Assembly (NCBI RefSeq): GCF_008086045.1
Contig: NZ_VSEY01000074.1
Coordinates: 1-42,151, forward strand
Source: Nonomuraea sp. PA05
GTDB taxonomy: Bacteria > Actinomycetota > Actinomycetes > Streptosporangiales > Streptosporangiaceae
Direction of reading: 5' to 3'
Length of the DNA stretch: 42,151 nt
Positions 23,295 through 31,261 of this stretch are shown here, piece after piece. A program made the position numbers and the translations under genes. Under the pieces are notes generated by a model, which saw nothing but the letters and a program-made list of their open reading frames with translations, was not told the DNA's origin and ran no database searches. How positions within the stretch are numbered: the stretch's first letter is position 1; the number at the start of each line of letters is the position of its first letter.

Positions 23295-25205
23295 TCATGG
23301 ATGTTCGGGGCTGCCTGTTCGTCCTGAGGCGCCTGCGGTGTTCTGCGAAGGCGAAGGTACGGATCCGGCCTGGAGTCGCCTCTTCTCGGCCTGGTACACC
23401 TGGTAGGCGGCCCAGAAGCCGGCGAGTCCGATCGCGACCATGACGGCGATCACCGGCCACTGCCACGGCTCTGGTACGTGCAGGGCGAGGAACCAGACCT
23501 TGCTCTGCGAGCCGCTGAGCTTGATGCCCAAGGGGGCCAGGCCCTGCGGGAACAGTCCGAGGACGCCCACGGCCATGGCGGACCACATGAGGGTCTGACG
23601 TCTGCCCGGCATCGTCGCGAACGGGGACTCTTCAGTCTTCCCGGCGGGGGCGTCCGGTTTGCCCGATCGCATCAGGTGCAGCAGTTCGGGTCCCTTGTCC
23701 CGCAGTGCCCTGGCCGCCGCCGAGCCGAACAGTACATGACAGAGCACCCCGGTGAGCAGCCCGACCGGGACGCTCGCCCACAGCAAGGCGGGCAGGTCCA
23801 GGGCGTGGCCCGCCCAGGCGGCCCCGAGCGCGGGGCACAACGCGAGGGCGACCAGGAAGACCATCAGGAAGGACTGGCCGGTGACGTCACCGTGGTCCAT
23901 CGGCGAGTTCTTGCTCTTGTGCGGGTCCGGACCGGGCACCAGGGCGACGACGGAGACCCAGGCCAGCAGGCCCGAGCCGCCGCCGAGCGCGGCGAGGGTG
24001 GCGGCCAGCGCCCACGGCACCAGGGCGGCATCGCCGTGCAGCAGGCAGCCGGCGAGCGTCAGCGCCAGCGTCAGCGGCCCGAAGACGGTCAGCCACGCCA
24101 GCTGCCGGGCACGGACGTCGGCCTTCTCCTTGCCCGGCACCGTCAGGGTCAGCCAGAGCGCCGTGCCGTCCTGGCCGTAGGAGTTGGCGCAGGTCGCGGC
24201 GGCCATCAAGGCGGCGGCCGCGCCGACGAACGGGAAGGCGGCGGTGAAGCCGAAGATCAGCGGGAACAGCGCGGTGATGATCGAGAAGGCGGGGCCCATC
24301 ACGATGTTCTGGGTGCGTATCGGGTCGCGCCACCAGGTACGCAGTTCCTTGAGGTAGATGGCCCCCAGGTCGCCCCGGAACAGGGCTCGGATCAAGGGGC
24401 CCCGCCGCGCGGAGGAGCCGCGGACCACCGGGCGGGCGATCCGCTTCGGCCCGAGCAGGGCGCTCCAGGCCAGGAACAACGCGGCCACGACCACGGCCAG
24501 GGCCAGCAGCGGTCCCACCGTCCACAGCCAGTCGCCGCGGCCGGCCGCCTCGACGGCGATCAGGCTCCAACTGGACGGCAGCGAGCGCACCACCGTGGAG
24601 AAGGCGGGCGGGAAACCGTACTCCAGCAGCAGAGAGACCCCGATGACGAGGATCCAGGAGAAGGAGGACAGCGAGACCATCGCGGCGGTGACGGTCGCGG
24701 TGACGACCCCGCCGAGCCGGGACTTGGCCAGCAGGCGGAACAGCAGCGTGACCACCCGGGACAGCAGCACCACCAGGAGCAGTAGCAGCACTGCCCCGGG
24801 GACCGCCACCACGACGGCCACCCAGCTCAGCCGGGCGGCGAAGACGATCAGCGCGCAGAACGCCAGCAGCGTGATGGCGGTGGTGCCGGCGACCAGGGCG
24901 GCGGCGAGCAGGCCCATGGCCAGCGTGCGACGCGCCACGGGCTGGCGGTGGAAGTGCTCCCCGTTGAGCGGCGGTTCGCCGGCGAAGATCGGGCCGGCCA
25001 TCCAGCCCAGCGCCCACAGCGCGAACGTCACCGCGAGCAGGTCCATCAGCAGCCGCGGGTGGGAGAAGTCAAGGAAGGCCAGCACCAGGGTGACGACGGC
25101 GAGGCAGATGCCGGCGCTGTAGCCCAGGCCGTTGAGTGCCCTCTGGGCGTCGGTCGTGCTGTGCCGCAGCACGGCCAGCTTCATCCGGATCAGGACGCCA
25201 ACCAC
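23295..25205 (-). CDS. ABC-2-type transporter permease
   Basis: 636 residues with many hydrophobic segments, about twelve or more by eye. They form two membrane blocks separated by the cytoplasmic stretch GAIYLKELRTWWRDPIRTQN, characteristic of large ABC-2 export permeases. It is probably the membrane half of an exporter driven by the preceding ATPase. The GTG at 25205 has a GGGAGGGG ribosome site and lies inside the last codons of the ATPase gene (16-base overlap), so translation is coupled. The tail (after about 605) is polar and cytosolic. Cargo unknown. Confidence 0.88.
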   Translation of the reverse strand: MVGVLIRMKLAVLRHSTTDAQRALNGLGYSAGICLAVVTLVLAFLDFSHPRLLMDLLAVTFALWALGWMAGPIFAGEPPLNGEHFHRQPVARRTLAMGLLAAALVAGTTAITLLAFCALIVFAARLSWVAVVVAVPGAVLLLLLVVLLSRVVTLLFRLLAKSRLGGVVTATVTAAMVSLSSFSWILVIGVSLLLEYGFPPAFSTVVRSLPSSWSLIAVEAAGRGDWLWTVGPLLALAVVVAALFLAWSALLGPKRIARPVVRGSSARRGPLIRALFRGDLGAIYLKELRTWWRDPIRTQNIVMGPAFSIITALFPLIFGFTAAFPFVGAAAALMAAATCANSYGQDGTALWLTLTVPGKEKADVRARQLAWLTVFGPLTLALTLAGCLLHGDAALVPWALAATLAALGGGSGLLAWVSVVALVPGPDPHKSKNSPMDHGDVTGQSFLMVFLVALALCPALGAAWAGHALDLPALLWASVPVGLLTGVLCHVLFGSAAARALRDKGPELLHLMRSGKPDAPAGKTEESPFATMPGRRQTLMWSAMAVGVLGLFPQGLAPLGIKLSGSQSKVWFLALHVPEPWQWPVIAVMVAIGLAGFWAAYQVYQAEKRRLQAGSVPSPSQNTAGASGRTGSPEHP

Positions 25206-25948
25206 GACAGCCCCTCCCCGCCGCCGACCGTGACGCCGACCAGGTCGACGAAGGTCTCCTCCAACGTACGGCCGCCGCGAATCTCATCCAGGGGGCCCTC
25301 TGCGACCACGCGTCCCCGGGCCATCACGGCGACGGTGTCGCAGAGCTCCTCGACGAGCGCCATGACATGGCTGGACAGCAGCACCGAGCCGCCATGGCCC
25401 ACGAACCTCTTGAGAATCCTCTTGATGGTGGCGGCGGAGACCGGGTCGACGGCCTCCAGGGGTTCGTCGAGCACCAGGACTCTGGGGGCGTGCAGCAGCG
25501 CGGTCGCCAGGCCGATCTTCTTGCGCATCCCGGTGGAGTAGTCCACCACCAGCGTGCGTTCGGCTGAGCCGTCGAGCTCCATGACGGCGAGCAGTTCCTC
25601 CGCCCGCCGGGCGGCCTCCCCGGCGCTCAGGTCGTGCAGCTGTCCGAGGTAGGTGAGGAGCTCGCGGCCGGTGAGCCGCTCCGGCATGGCCAGCCCGTCC
25701 GGCAGGACTCCCATCAGGCGGCGCGCCAGCAGCGGCTCCTTCCACACGTCGATGCCGTGGACCAGCGCGCGTCCCGCGTCCGGTCTGAGCAGCCCGACGG
25801 CCATGGACAGAGCGGTCGTCTTGCCCGCTCCGTTCGGCCCGACCAGGCCGTAGAACGATCCCTGGGGGACGGTGAGATCGACGTGGTCGACGGCGATCTT
25901 CTCGCCGAACGTCTTCGCGAGGCCGGCGATCTTGAGGGCAGGGGTCAT
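25190..25948 (-). CDS. ABC transporter ATP-binding protein
   Basis: 252 residues. Walker A GPNGAGKTT (about 38-46), ABC signature YSTGMRKKIGLATAL, Walker B VLVLDEPLEAVD, and switch His in LLSSHVMALVEEL. The shape is that of the ABC-2/daunorubicin-resistance-like exporter ATPases. It overlaps the permease gene that follows. The last residues run into GGGEGLSWLAS. Together they form a two-gene exporter; no regulator gene is attached, though unassigned DNA lies upstream. Confidence 0.92.
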   Translation of the reverse strand: MTPALKIAGLAKTFGEKIAVDHVDLTVPQGSFYGLVGPNGAGKTTALSMAVGLLRPDAGRALVHGIDVWKEPLLARRLMGVLPDGLAMPERLTGRELLTYLGQLHDLSAGEAARRAEELLAVMELDGSAERTLVVDYSTGMRKKIGLATALLHAPRVLVLDEPLEAVDPVSAATIKRILKRFVGHGGSVLLSSHVMALVEELCDTVAVMARGRVVAEGPLDEIRGGRTLEETFVDLVGVTVGGGEGLSWLAS

Positions 25949-26210
25949 GGTGTCTTTCTGCTGTGTCGAAGGGGGTGAAGAGGCCGGACAGTTCGCAGGT
26001 CGAAGTCACGGCCGGGCGATCAAGATCGAGACCAGGCATCGGGTGGAGAAGCTGGACTGCCGAGCCGCCCGGTGTCAGTCGATGCCTGGTAGAGGGTGGT
26101 CCAGCAGTCGCGGCGCAGCCGGGGGCCATGCGCCGGGTCCATCGCCGTTTCGGCCCTCGGAGGCTGAGTTCCTCCAGCGGATCGCCACGGCGGATGGAGC
26201 GCCGCCTCGC
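25949..26210. other. Unassigned stretch upstream of the ABC exporter
   Basis: About 260 bp with open frames on both strands but no recognisable product; probably the promoter region of the exporter operon. Confidence 0.35.
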
Positions 26211-26369
26211 TCAGTACCCGCCGCGGCGAGGGGCGGCGGTCGGGCGACGGGAGAGGTTGGCCTGTCCGGTGGGCTTGAGGTCGCGCGCCGGATGGTCGTG
26301 CCGGTGCGGCAAGCGGGTTTGGTGCTCGGCCTTGGCCTGGGTGATCGCGGTGGGGAGTTTGATGTGCAT
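26211..26369 (-). CDS. Small basic protein, hypothetical
   Basis: A 52-residue frame (MHIKLPTAITQAKAEHQTRL at the start, rich in Arg, His and Pro later) with a GAGG-like ribosome site, beginning 20 bp after the stop of the DHFR-like gene on the same strand. I recognise no family. The composition could simply reflect GC-rich non-coding DNA, so it is listed as possible only. Confidence 0.3.
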   Translation of the reverse strand: MHIKLPTAITQAKAEHQTRLPHRHDHPARDLKPTGQANLSRRPTAAPRRGGY

Positions 26370-26389
26370 GCGTGTTCCCTCGGGGGTTT

Positions 26390-26959
26390 CTAGGCCTTGG
26401 TGAGCCAGGTGATCTGGGCGCCGTTGTCGAAGGACTCGCGCCGGGTGGGGGTGAACAGGGTGGGGCGGAAGTGTCCGGAGAACACGGGGACGCCCGTTCC
26501 CGCCACCACGGGATAGCTCTTGAGGATGATCTCGTCGATCTCCGGGAGCAGGGCAGCGGCGAGCTTGCCGCCGCCGCAGAGGTAGATGTCCATGCCGGTG
26601 TCCTCGGCCTTCAGCCGCCGGGCGAGCTCGATCGGATCGCCCGTCTCCACCGTGACCGTGGGGTCGTCGGCCGTCAGCTTGCTGGAGACGACGTACTGGC
26701 GCAGATGGGAGTACGGGCTGGTGATGGAGGCGCCCGCGGCCTCGTAGGTGCCGCGGCCCATCACCAGGGTGTCGAAGACCTGGTTGGGCACGCCCTCAAG
26801 GCCGACGAGCTTCTGGATGTGGGTGGGGACGGTCTCGGGGAAGCGCTGGTTGACCCAGGCGGCCATCTGGTTCGACACGGGGTAGAAGTCGACCTCGGCG
26901 TTGGGGCCGGCGATGTAGCCGTCGAGCGAGACGCCGATGTAGTAGACAAGCTTTCGCAT
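26390..26959 (-). CDS. Dihydrofolate-reductase-family protein (RibD C-terminal domain)
   Basis: 189 residues of the RibD-C/DHFR-like fold: MRKLVYYIGVSLDGYIAGPN, LVMGRGTYEAAG, and MDIYLCGGGKLAAALLPEID with the NADPH-binding GGG, ending ITWLTKA. Members reduce small heterocycles; most of this group (YwjB/YyaP-like) have no known substrate. It is divergent from a TetR regulator across duplicated operator-like repeats, so it is probably repressed by that protein and induced by a small ligand (inference). Confidence 0.9.
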   Translation of the reverse strand: MRKLVYYIGVSLDGYIAGPNAEVDFYPVSNQMAAWVNQRFPETVPTHIQKLVGLEGVPNQVFDTLVMGRGTYEAAGASITSPYSHLRQYVVSSKLTADDPTVTVETGDPIELARRLKAEDTGMDIYLCGGGKLAAALLPEIDEIILKSYPVVAGTGVPVFSGHFRPTLFTPTRRESFDNGAQITWLTKA

Positions 26960-26972
26960 CTGATAACTCCTG

Positions 26973-27030
26973 ACGTAGTACTCTGTTTGGAGTGGTCAAA
27001 ACGTAGTACTACAAACGGAGTGGTGTCAAG
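26973..27030. promoter_or_regulatory. Tandem operator repeats between DHFR-like and TetR genes
   Basis: Two 28-30-bp units lie end to end, each starting ACGTAGTACT (26973-26982 and 27001-27010) and each containing GGAGTGGT in register. In the second, GTAGTACTAC (27003-27012) is a perfect palindrome. The block fills the space between the two divergent start codons and so should control both. Confidence 0.65.
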
Positions 27031-27603
27031 TTGCGGAGAAATCCCGAACGACGGCAGGCGCTGATCGACGCGGCCATCGAGGTGCTGGCCAGGGAAGGAG
27101 CGCGCGGGCTGACCTTCCGGGCCGTGGATGCGGAGGCGGCCGTGCCCTCGGGCACGGCCTCCAACTACTTCGCCAACCGCGACGACCTGTTCACCCAAGT
27201 CGGTGGACGCATCTATGAGCGGCTGCCGCCCGACGAGGCCGCGATCGCCCGCAACCAGGAAGGCGTGCAGGACCGGACTCGCTACGCCGAGCTCATGCAC
27301 GAACTGGTAGATCGGGTCTGCGCCTTCAACTCCGGCTACCTGGCCCTGCTCGAGCTTCGGCTGGAGTCCACTCGCCGCCCTGAGCTGCGGGCGGTGCTGA
27401 CCAGGCGCATCCGGGAGGACATCGACGCCAACATCGGCTACCACGCCGCCTCGGGGCTGCCTGGCGACTCGACCTCGGTGGCGCTCCTCTACCTCGCGCT
27501 GAACCGGCTCATCGTGGAACGGCTACCACTGCCCGACCTCTTCACCGAGCGGGAGATCCGTGAGCTGGTGGAGGCCGCAGTGCGAAGATCGCTGAATGCC
27601 TGA
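27031..27603 (+). CDS. TetR/AcrR-family transcriptional regulator
   Basis: 190 residues. N-terminal helix-turn-helix: RRQALIDAAIEVLAREGARG, then LTFRAVDAEAAVPSGTASNY and FANRDDLF. The C-terminal ligand-binding helices include a TetR_C-like region (YLALLELRLESTRRPELRAV). It begins with TTG at 27031 directly at the end of the second operator unit, which implies autoregulation. The likely target is the divergent DHFR-like reductase. Confidence 0.9.
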   Translation: MRRNPERRQALIDAAIEVLAREGARGLTFRAVDAEAAVPSGTASNYFANRDDLFTQVGGRIYERLPPDEAAIARNQEGVQDRTRYAELMHELVDRVCAFNSGYLALLELRLESTRRPELRAVLTRRIREDIDANIGYHAASGLPGDSTSVALLYLALNRLIVERLPLPDLFTEREIRELVEAAVRRSLNA

Positions 27604-27657
27604 CGTGTGAGAGTTCTTGAGTTGAGTGAGCTGAGCGAATGCGCGGACAGGCCGCGT

Positions 27658-28164
27658 TCACAGGCCGGTGGCACCGTCGATGAGTTCACGCAGAATGTCA
27701 GCATGTCCGGCGTGCTGGGCGGTCTCCTCAATCATGTGGGCGTAGATCCACCTCAGCGACACCTCACCGAGCCTCTCTGACGGCACCGCGTCGTCGGGTG
27801 TGAAGCCGGCTGCGATACGCCGATTCTCCTCACACACCGTGTCGTACTCCGCGATGAGGCCGGCGAGGGTGTCGTCGGGGCTCAATTCCCAGCTCTGATC
27901 ATCTCCGCGGGAGTTGCCGGGGATGTCGGCCGGGTCGCGCTGCGCAAGCTGACGTTGGAACCAGTTCCTTTCCACTGCGGTCAGATGCTTGATCAGCCCT
28001 GCCAGGGTCGTCATGGACGGCACGATCCGTCGTCGCGCGTCCGCTTCGGAGACCCCGGCGATCTTTGCCTTGATCTGCCGGCGCTGGCAGTCGAGGAACG
28101 CCTCCAGAACCTCGCGTTCGGTGCCGGTACTGACAAGTTCTTCCGGCCACAACGGTGTCGACAC
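27658..28164 (-). CDS. DinB-family (DUF664-type) protein
   Basis: 168 residues forming the four-helix DinB/DfsB-like bundle: LEAFLDCQRRQIKAKIAGVS, LAGLIKHLTAVERNWFQRQL with the first conserved His and Glu, and the C-terminal RWIYAHMIEETAQHAGHADI carrying two further His (metal ligands). Some relatives are mycothiol- or bacillithiol-dependent transferases; many are uncharacterised. It stands alone, convergent with TetR. Confidence 0.9.
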   Translation of the reverse strand: MSTPLWPEELVSTGTEREVLEAFLDCQRRQIKAKIAGVSEADARRRIVPSMTTLAGLIKHLTAVERNWFQRQLAQRDPADIPGNSRGDDQSWELSPDDTLAGLIAEYDTVCEENRRIAAGFTPDDAVPSERLGEVSLRWIYAHMIEETAQHAGHADILRELIDGATGL

Positions 28165-28332
28165 GTCACGCCTCCGTCTTGCATCGAACAGTGCTGCGCG
28201 CGCCGCTGCGGTAAAGCCGGCTGGGGATGGGCTGCAATGACACGGGCGTTGGTGAGCTTAGTGGGGATTTCCGCCATGATCTCCACCCGCCGGCCCCCGC
28301 CGCCGGTTGAACGTCGCGTGCGGTGAGCGGGT

Positions 28333-29019
28333 TCAGCCGCTCGGGTGGAGGCGGACGCAGCAGTGCCCGGGGGCGGGTTCCAGGCGTGCGGTGACGTCCG
28401 TCGCGGCCAGCCCTTCGAGCAGGCCGGTCAGGAGGCACAGGTTCATGCCGCAGACCATCGCGGTGTGCCGCCGGGCCAGGTCGTGGAAGGGGCAGTTGAC
28501 CAGGGCGATGGTGTCGCCGTTCGCGCGCGGCTCGAAGCCGAGGGACTCCAGGGCCTGCACGACCGCGGCAGGGGTGCCGCGTTCGGAAGCGTCGCGGCCG
28601 AGGTCGCGGCCCAGCTCGCGGGCGCGGCGCTCGAGCACGTCGCGCGGCGGTTCGCCCGAGGTCTGGGCCTCCTGGAGGGCGTCGGCGAGCAGGTGGGCGG
28701 CCATCTCGTAGTGCCGGTCCGGCAGGGAGACCGCGATCTGCCCGGGCGCGCGGCGGTAGAGCTTGGCGGGACGGCCGGCGCCGGGGCCGGTGCGGCCGGT
28801 GCGGCGCTGGTAGACGGCTTCGAGCAGCCCCTCGGCCACCAGTTTGTCGAGGTGGAAGGAGACGGTGTTGCGCGGCGTCTGCACGGCGTCCGCGGCCTGG
28901 TCGCGGCTCACCGGGGCGGGTTGCCGCACCACGAACTCGTACAGGCGGCGCCGGGTCGGCTCGTCGAGCGCCGCGATGGCGGAGATGCGGGCCGGCCATG
29001 CGCCGTTGACTTCGCCCAT
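28333..29019 (-). CDS. ArsR-type winged-helix regulator with Cys-rich C-terminus (COG2345/SufR-like group)
   Basis: 228 residues. Residues 11-90 form a winged helix-turn-helix (LDEPTRRRLYEFVVRQPAPV, then NTVSFHLDKLVAEGLLEAVY). The C-terminal domain has C176 (VNCPFHDLA), H179, C190 (MVCGMN), C195 and the pair C220-C221 (PGHCCVRL), a set fit to hold an iron-sulfur cluster or metal. Related SufR proteins are Fe-S sensing repressors. Start: ATG 29019, with AGGAG about 11 bases upstream; GTG 29031 overlaps the AGGAG and is less likely. It is divergent from folE with an inverted repeat between, so it probably controls folE and the flavoprotein (inference). Confidence 0.85.
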   Translation of the reverse strand: MGEVNGAWPARISAIAALDEPTRRRLYEFVVRQPAPVSRDQAADAVQTPRNTVSFHLDKLVAEGLLEAVYQRRTGRTGPGAGRPAKLYRRAPGQIAVSLPDRHYEMAAHLLADALQEAQTSGEPPRDVLERRARELGRDLGRDASERGTPAAVVQALESLGFEPRANGDTIALVNCPFHDLARRHTAMVCGMNLCLLTGLLEGLAATDVTARLEPAPGHCCVRLHPSG

Positions 29020-29036
29020 TCTAAAACCCACTCCTG

Positions 29037-29082
29037 TTGACTAAATTGCCGGTCACCTTCTAATGTTAACGAAACTCGTTGA
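29037..29082 (+). promoter_or_regulatory. folE promoter and operator candidate
   Basis: TTGACT (29037-29042) and TAATGT (29061-29066) with 18-base spacing form a good promoter toward folE. Overlapping the -10, TTAACGA (29066-29072) is mirrored by TCGTTGA (29076-29082), with AACGA/TCGTT perfect. That is a typical repressor position for the divergent Cys-rich regulator. Confidence 0.6.
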
Positions 29083-29101
29083 TAGAAGAAGGGGTGACGT
29101 G

Positions 29102-29140
29102 ATGCGGGACGCATCCGACGATCGCGGGCGGGCGGCATGA
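29102..29140 (+). CDS. Possible 12-residue leader peptide upstream of folE
   Basis: ATG at 29102 (or the adjacent GTG 29099) opens MRDASDDRGRAA and stops in TGA 29138-29140. That stop overlaps the folE ATG (ATGA). An AAGGGG ribosome site sits seven bases upstream, whereas folE itself has only a weak one. Translation of folE may depend on this short frame. It could be chance. Confidence 0.35.
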   Translation: MRDASDDRGRAA

Positions 29141-29763
29141 GCGAGACCGTCGCGGCTCCGTCCGCCGCTCCCGACCAGCAGCAGCGGCGCCTGCGGGTGG
29201 TTCGCGGCGGCGGCGTGGACGTCGAGGCCGCGCAGCGGGCGGTGGCCGACCTGCTGACCGCGCTGGGCCGGGACGCGGAGTCCGAGCACCTGGCCGACAC
29301 GCCCAGGCGGGTCGCGCACGCGTACGCCGAGCTGCTCGCGCCGCGCGAGTTCAACCTGACGAGCTTCCCCAACGAGGAGGGGTACGACGAGCTCGTGCTC
29401 GCCCGCGACATCCCGGTGCAGTCGCTGTGCGAGCACCACCTGTTGCCGTTCCAGGGCGTGGCGCACGTGGGCTACCTGCCCGGCGACCGCATCCTGGGGC
29501 TGTCGAAGCTGGCCCGTGTCGTCGAGCTGTTCGCCCGCGACCTTCAGGTGCAGGAGCGGCTGACCAAGCAGGTGGCCGACTGGTTGCAGCAGCATCTGGC
29601 GCCCAAGGGGGTCGGTGTGGTGATCGAGGCCGAGCACCTGTGCATGTCGATGCGCGGCGTACGCGTGCGCGGGTCCCGCACGGTCACCTCCGCCATGCAG
29701 GGGCGGCTGCGCGAGGACGCCCGCTCCCGGCAGGAGTTCTTCGCGCTGTCCGGGGTCCACTGA
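29137..29763 (+). CDS. folE: GTP cyclohydrolase I (zinc-dependent type)
   Basis: 208 residues. The active site is complete: SLCEHHLLPF (C98, H100, H101) and EAEHLCMSMRGV (H167, C169), giving the zinc ligands C98, H101 and C169, plus the GSRTVTSAM loop. It converts GTP to 7,8-dihydroneopterin triphosphate, the first step of folate and other pterins. The usual folate cluster (folP, folB, folK, ftsH) is absent. It sits between a Cys-rich regulator and a flavoprotein, beside siderophore uptake, so it is probably a second, specialised copy (inference; the rest of the genome is not visible). Confidence 0.95.
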   Translation: MSETVAAPSAAPDQQQRRLRVVRGGGVDVEAAQRAVADLLTALGRDAESEHLADTPRRVAHAYAELLAPREFNLTSFPNEEGYDELVLARDIPVQSLCEHHLLPFQGVAHVGYLPGDRILGLSKLARVVELFARDLQVQERLTKQVADWLQQHLAPKGVGVVIEAEHLCMSMRGVRVRGSRTVTSAMQGRLREDARSRQEFFALSGVH

Positions 29764-29826
29764 GGCGGGTACGTCCAGCCTTCTCACCTTGACGCGTTGG
29801 CCGAACGAACAGACAGGAGATCGATG

Positions 29827-31068
29827 ATGCCGGCCACTTTTGTGATCGCTGGAGGCGGATTGGCCGCGGCCAAGACCGCCGAGGGCCTGCGCGCGGAGGG
29901 GTTCGACGGCGCGATCGTCCTCGTGGGACGCGAGCCGCACCTGCCCTACGAGCGGCCTCCGCTGTCGAAGGGCTATCTACAGGGCGGCGACGAACGGCAG
30001 AAAATCTTCGTGCACGACGCGGACTGGTACCGCGACCACGCCGTGGACCTGCGCACCGGAGTGACGGTCACCGGCCTCGACCCCGCCGCGCACCAGGTGA
30101 CGCTCTCCGACGGCGGGTACCTCCGCTACGACAAGCTGCTGCTGGCCACCGGCGCCACCCCGCGCCGCCTGACCGTCCCCGGCCACGACCGCGGCAACGT
30201 GCTGTACCTGCGTACCGTGGACGACTGCGACCGCTTGCGCACCACGCTGTCCGCTCCCCGATCCGCCGCACTGTCCGCCGCCGGCCGCATCGCCGTCATC
30301 GGCGCGGGCTGGATCGGCCTGGAGACCGCCGCCGCGGCCCGCGCCGCCGGCGTCGAAGTCACCGTGATCGAGCAGGAGCGGCAGCCGCTGCTCGGCGCCC
30401 TCGGCCCCGAGATCGGCGCCGTCTTCGCGGCCCTGCACCGCGACCACGGGGTCGACCTGCGACTCGGCGCCCGCCTCGCCGAGATCACCGAGACCGGCGT
30501 ACGCCTGGCCGACGGCACCCACATCGACGCGGACGCCGTGGTGGCCGGCATCGGCGCCGTCCCCGACACCGAGCTGGCCGCCTCCGCGGGCCTGACGATC
30601 GACAACGGCGTCAAGACCACCGCCGACCTGCGCACCAGCGACCCCGACATCTTCGCCGCCGGCGACGTCGCCAACGCCTACCACCCCCGCCTGGGCAGGC
30701 ACGTCCGCGTCGAGCACTGGGCCAACGCGCTCAACCAGCCCGCCGTCGCCGCCCGCGTCATGCTCGGCCGGGAAGCCGTCTACGACGAGCTGCCCTACTT
30801 CTACACCGACCAGTACGACCTGGGCATGGAGTACCTCGGCCACGTCCCGCCCGGCGTTTCCCATGATGTCGTCATCCGTGGCGATGTGGCTGGGCGTGAG
30901 TTTCTCGCCTTCTGGCTGCGGGACGACGACACGGTGGCCGCGGCGATGAACGTCAACATCTGGGACCAGGGCGACCAGCTCAAGGCCCTCGTCGGCTCCC
31001 GGGTGGACCGGGGCGCGCTGGCCGATCCCGCGGTCCCGCTGGACGGGCTGGTCCGTTCCGGCGGGTGA
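29827..31068 (+). CDS. FAD/NAD(P)-dependent ferredoxin-reductase-like oxidoreductase
   Basis: 413 residues. FAD site TFVIAGGGLAAAKTAEGLR at the N-terminus, ERPPLSKGYL, NAD(P) site IAVIGAGWIGLETAAAAR (about 160), the FAD-binding IFAAGDVANAYHP (about 280), and a reductase C-terminal domain (YFYTDQYDLGMEYLGH). These enzymes pass electrons from NAD(P)H to ferredoxin/rubredoxin for P450s or oxygenases. AGGAGA at 29815-29820 favours ATG 29827 over 29824. It lies 63 bp after folE on the same strand, probably one transcript. It could supply electrons for iron release or for a pterin enzyme (inference). Confidence 0.92.
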   Translation: MPATFVIAGGGLAAAKTAEGLRAEGFDGAIVLVGREPHLPYERPPLSKGYLQGGDERQKIFVHDADWYRDHAVDLRTGVTVTGLDPAAHQVTLSDGGYLRYDKLLLATGATPRRLTVPGHDRGNVLYLRTVDDCDRLRTTLSAPRSAALSAAGRIAVIGAGWIGLETAAAARAAGVEVTVIEQERQPLLGALGPEIGAVFAALHRDHGVDLRLGARLAEITETGVRLADGTHIDADAVVAGIGAVPDTELAASAGLTIDNGVKTTADLRTSDPDIFAAGDVANAYHPRLGRHVRVEHWANALNQPAVAARVMLGREAVYDELPYFYTDQYDLGMEYLGHVPPGVSHDVVIRGDVAGREFLAFWLRDDDTVAAAMNVNIWDQGDQLKALVGSRVDRGALADPAVPLDGLVRSGG

Positions 31069-31126
31069 GTCTTTTCACACGGCGGGGCTCCCGACCCGAG
31101 GGCTATTTGTCCCACTCAAGCTGGAC

Positions 31127-31161
31127 TTGATCCGAAAGTACTGTAGGTTAGCCTTGCCTAA
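31127..31161 (+). promoter_or_regulatory. Iron-box (IdeR/DmdR-type) promoter of siderophore uptake operon
   Basis: The 19-base site 31143-31161 (GTAGGTTAGCCTTGCCTAA) matches the actinobacterial iron-regulator consensus at 15 of 19 positions by my count. It overlaps a -10 TAGCCT (31149-31154), with -35 TTGATC (31127-31132) 16 bases upstream. Iron-loaded IdeR/DmdR bound here would repress the operon. Confidence 0.8.
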
Positions 31162-31261
31162 GTGCTTCGAGTTCAGGTTGTGGCCTGTGCGGCACCCGCA
31201 ACCTGACGGTAGTGGTACGCCCGCGCGGGCCCCCAAGTGTGACAACGTACAGGGAACATCC

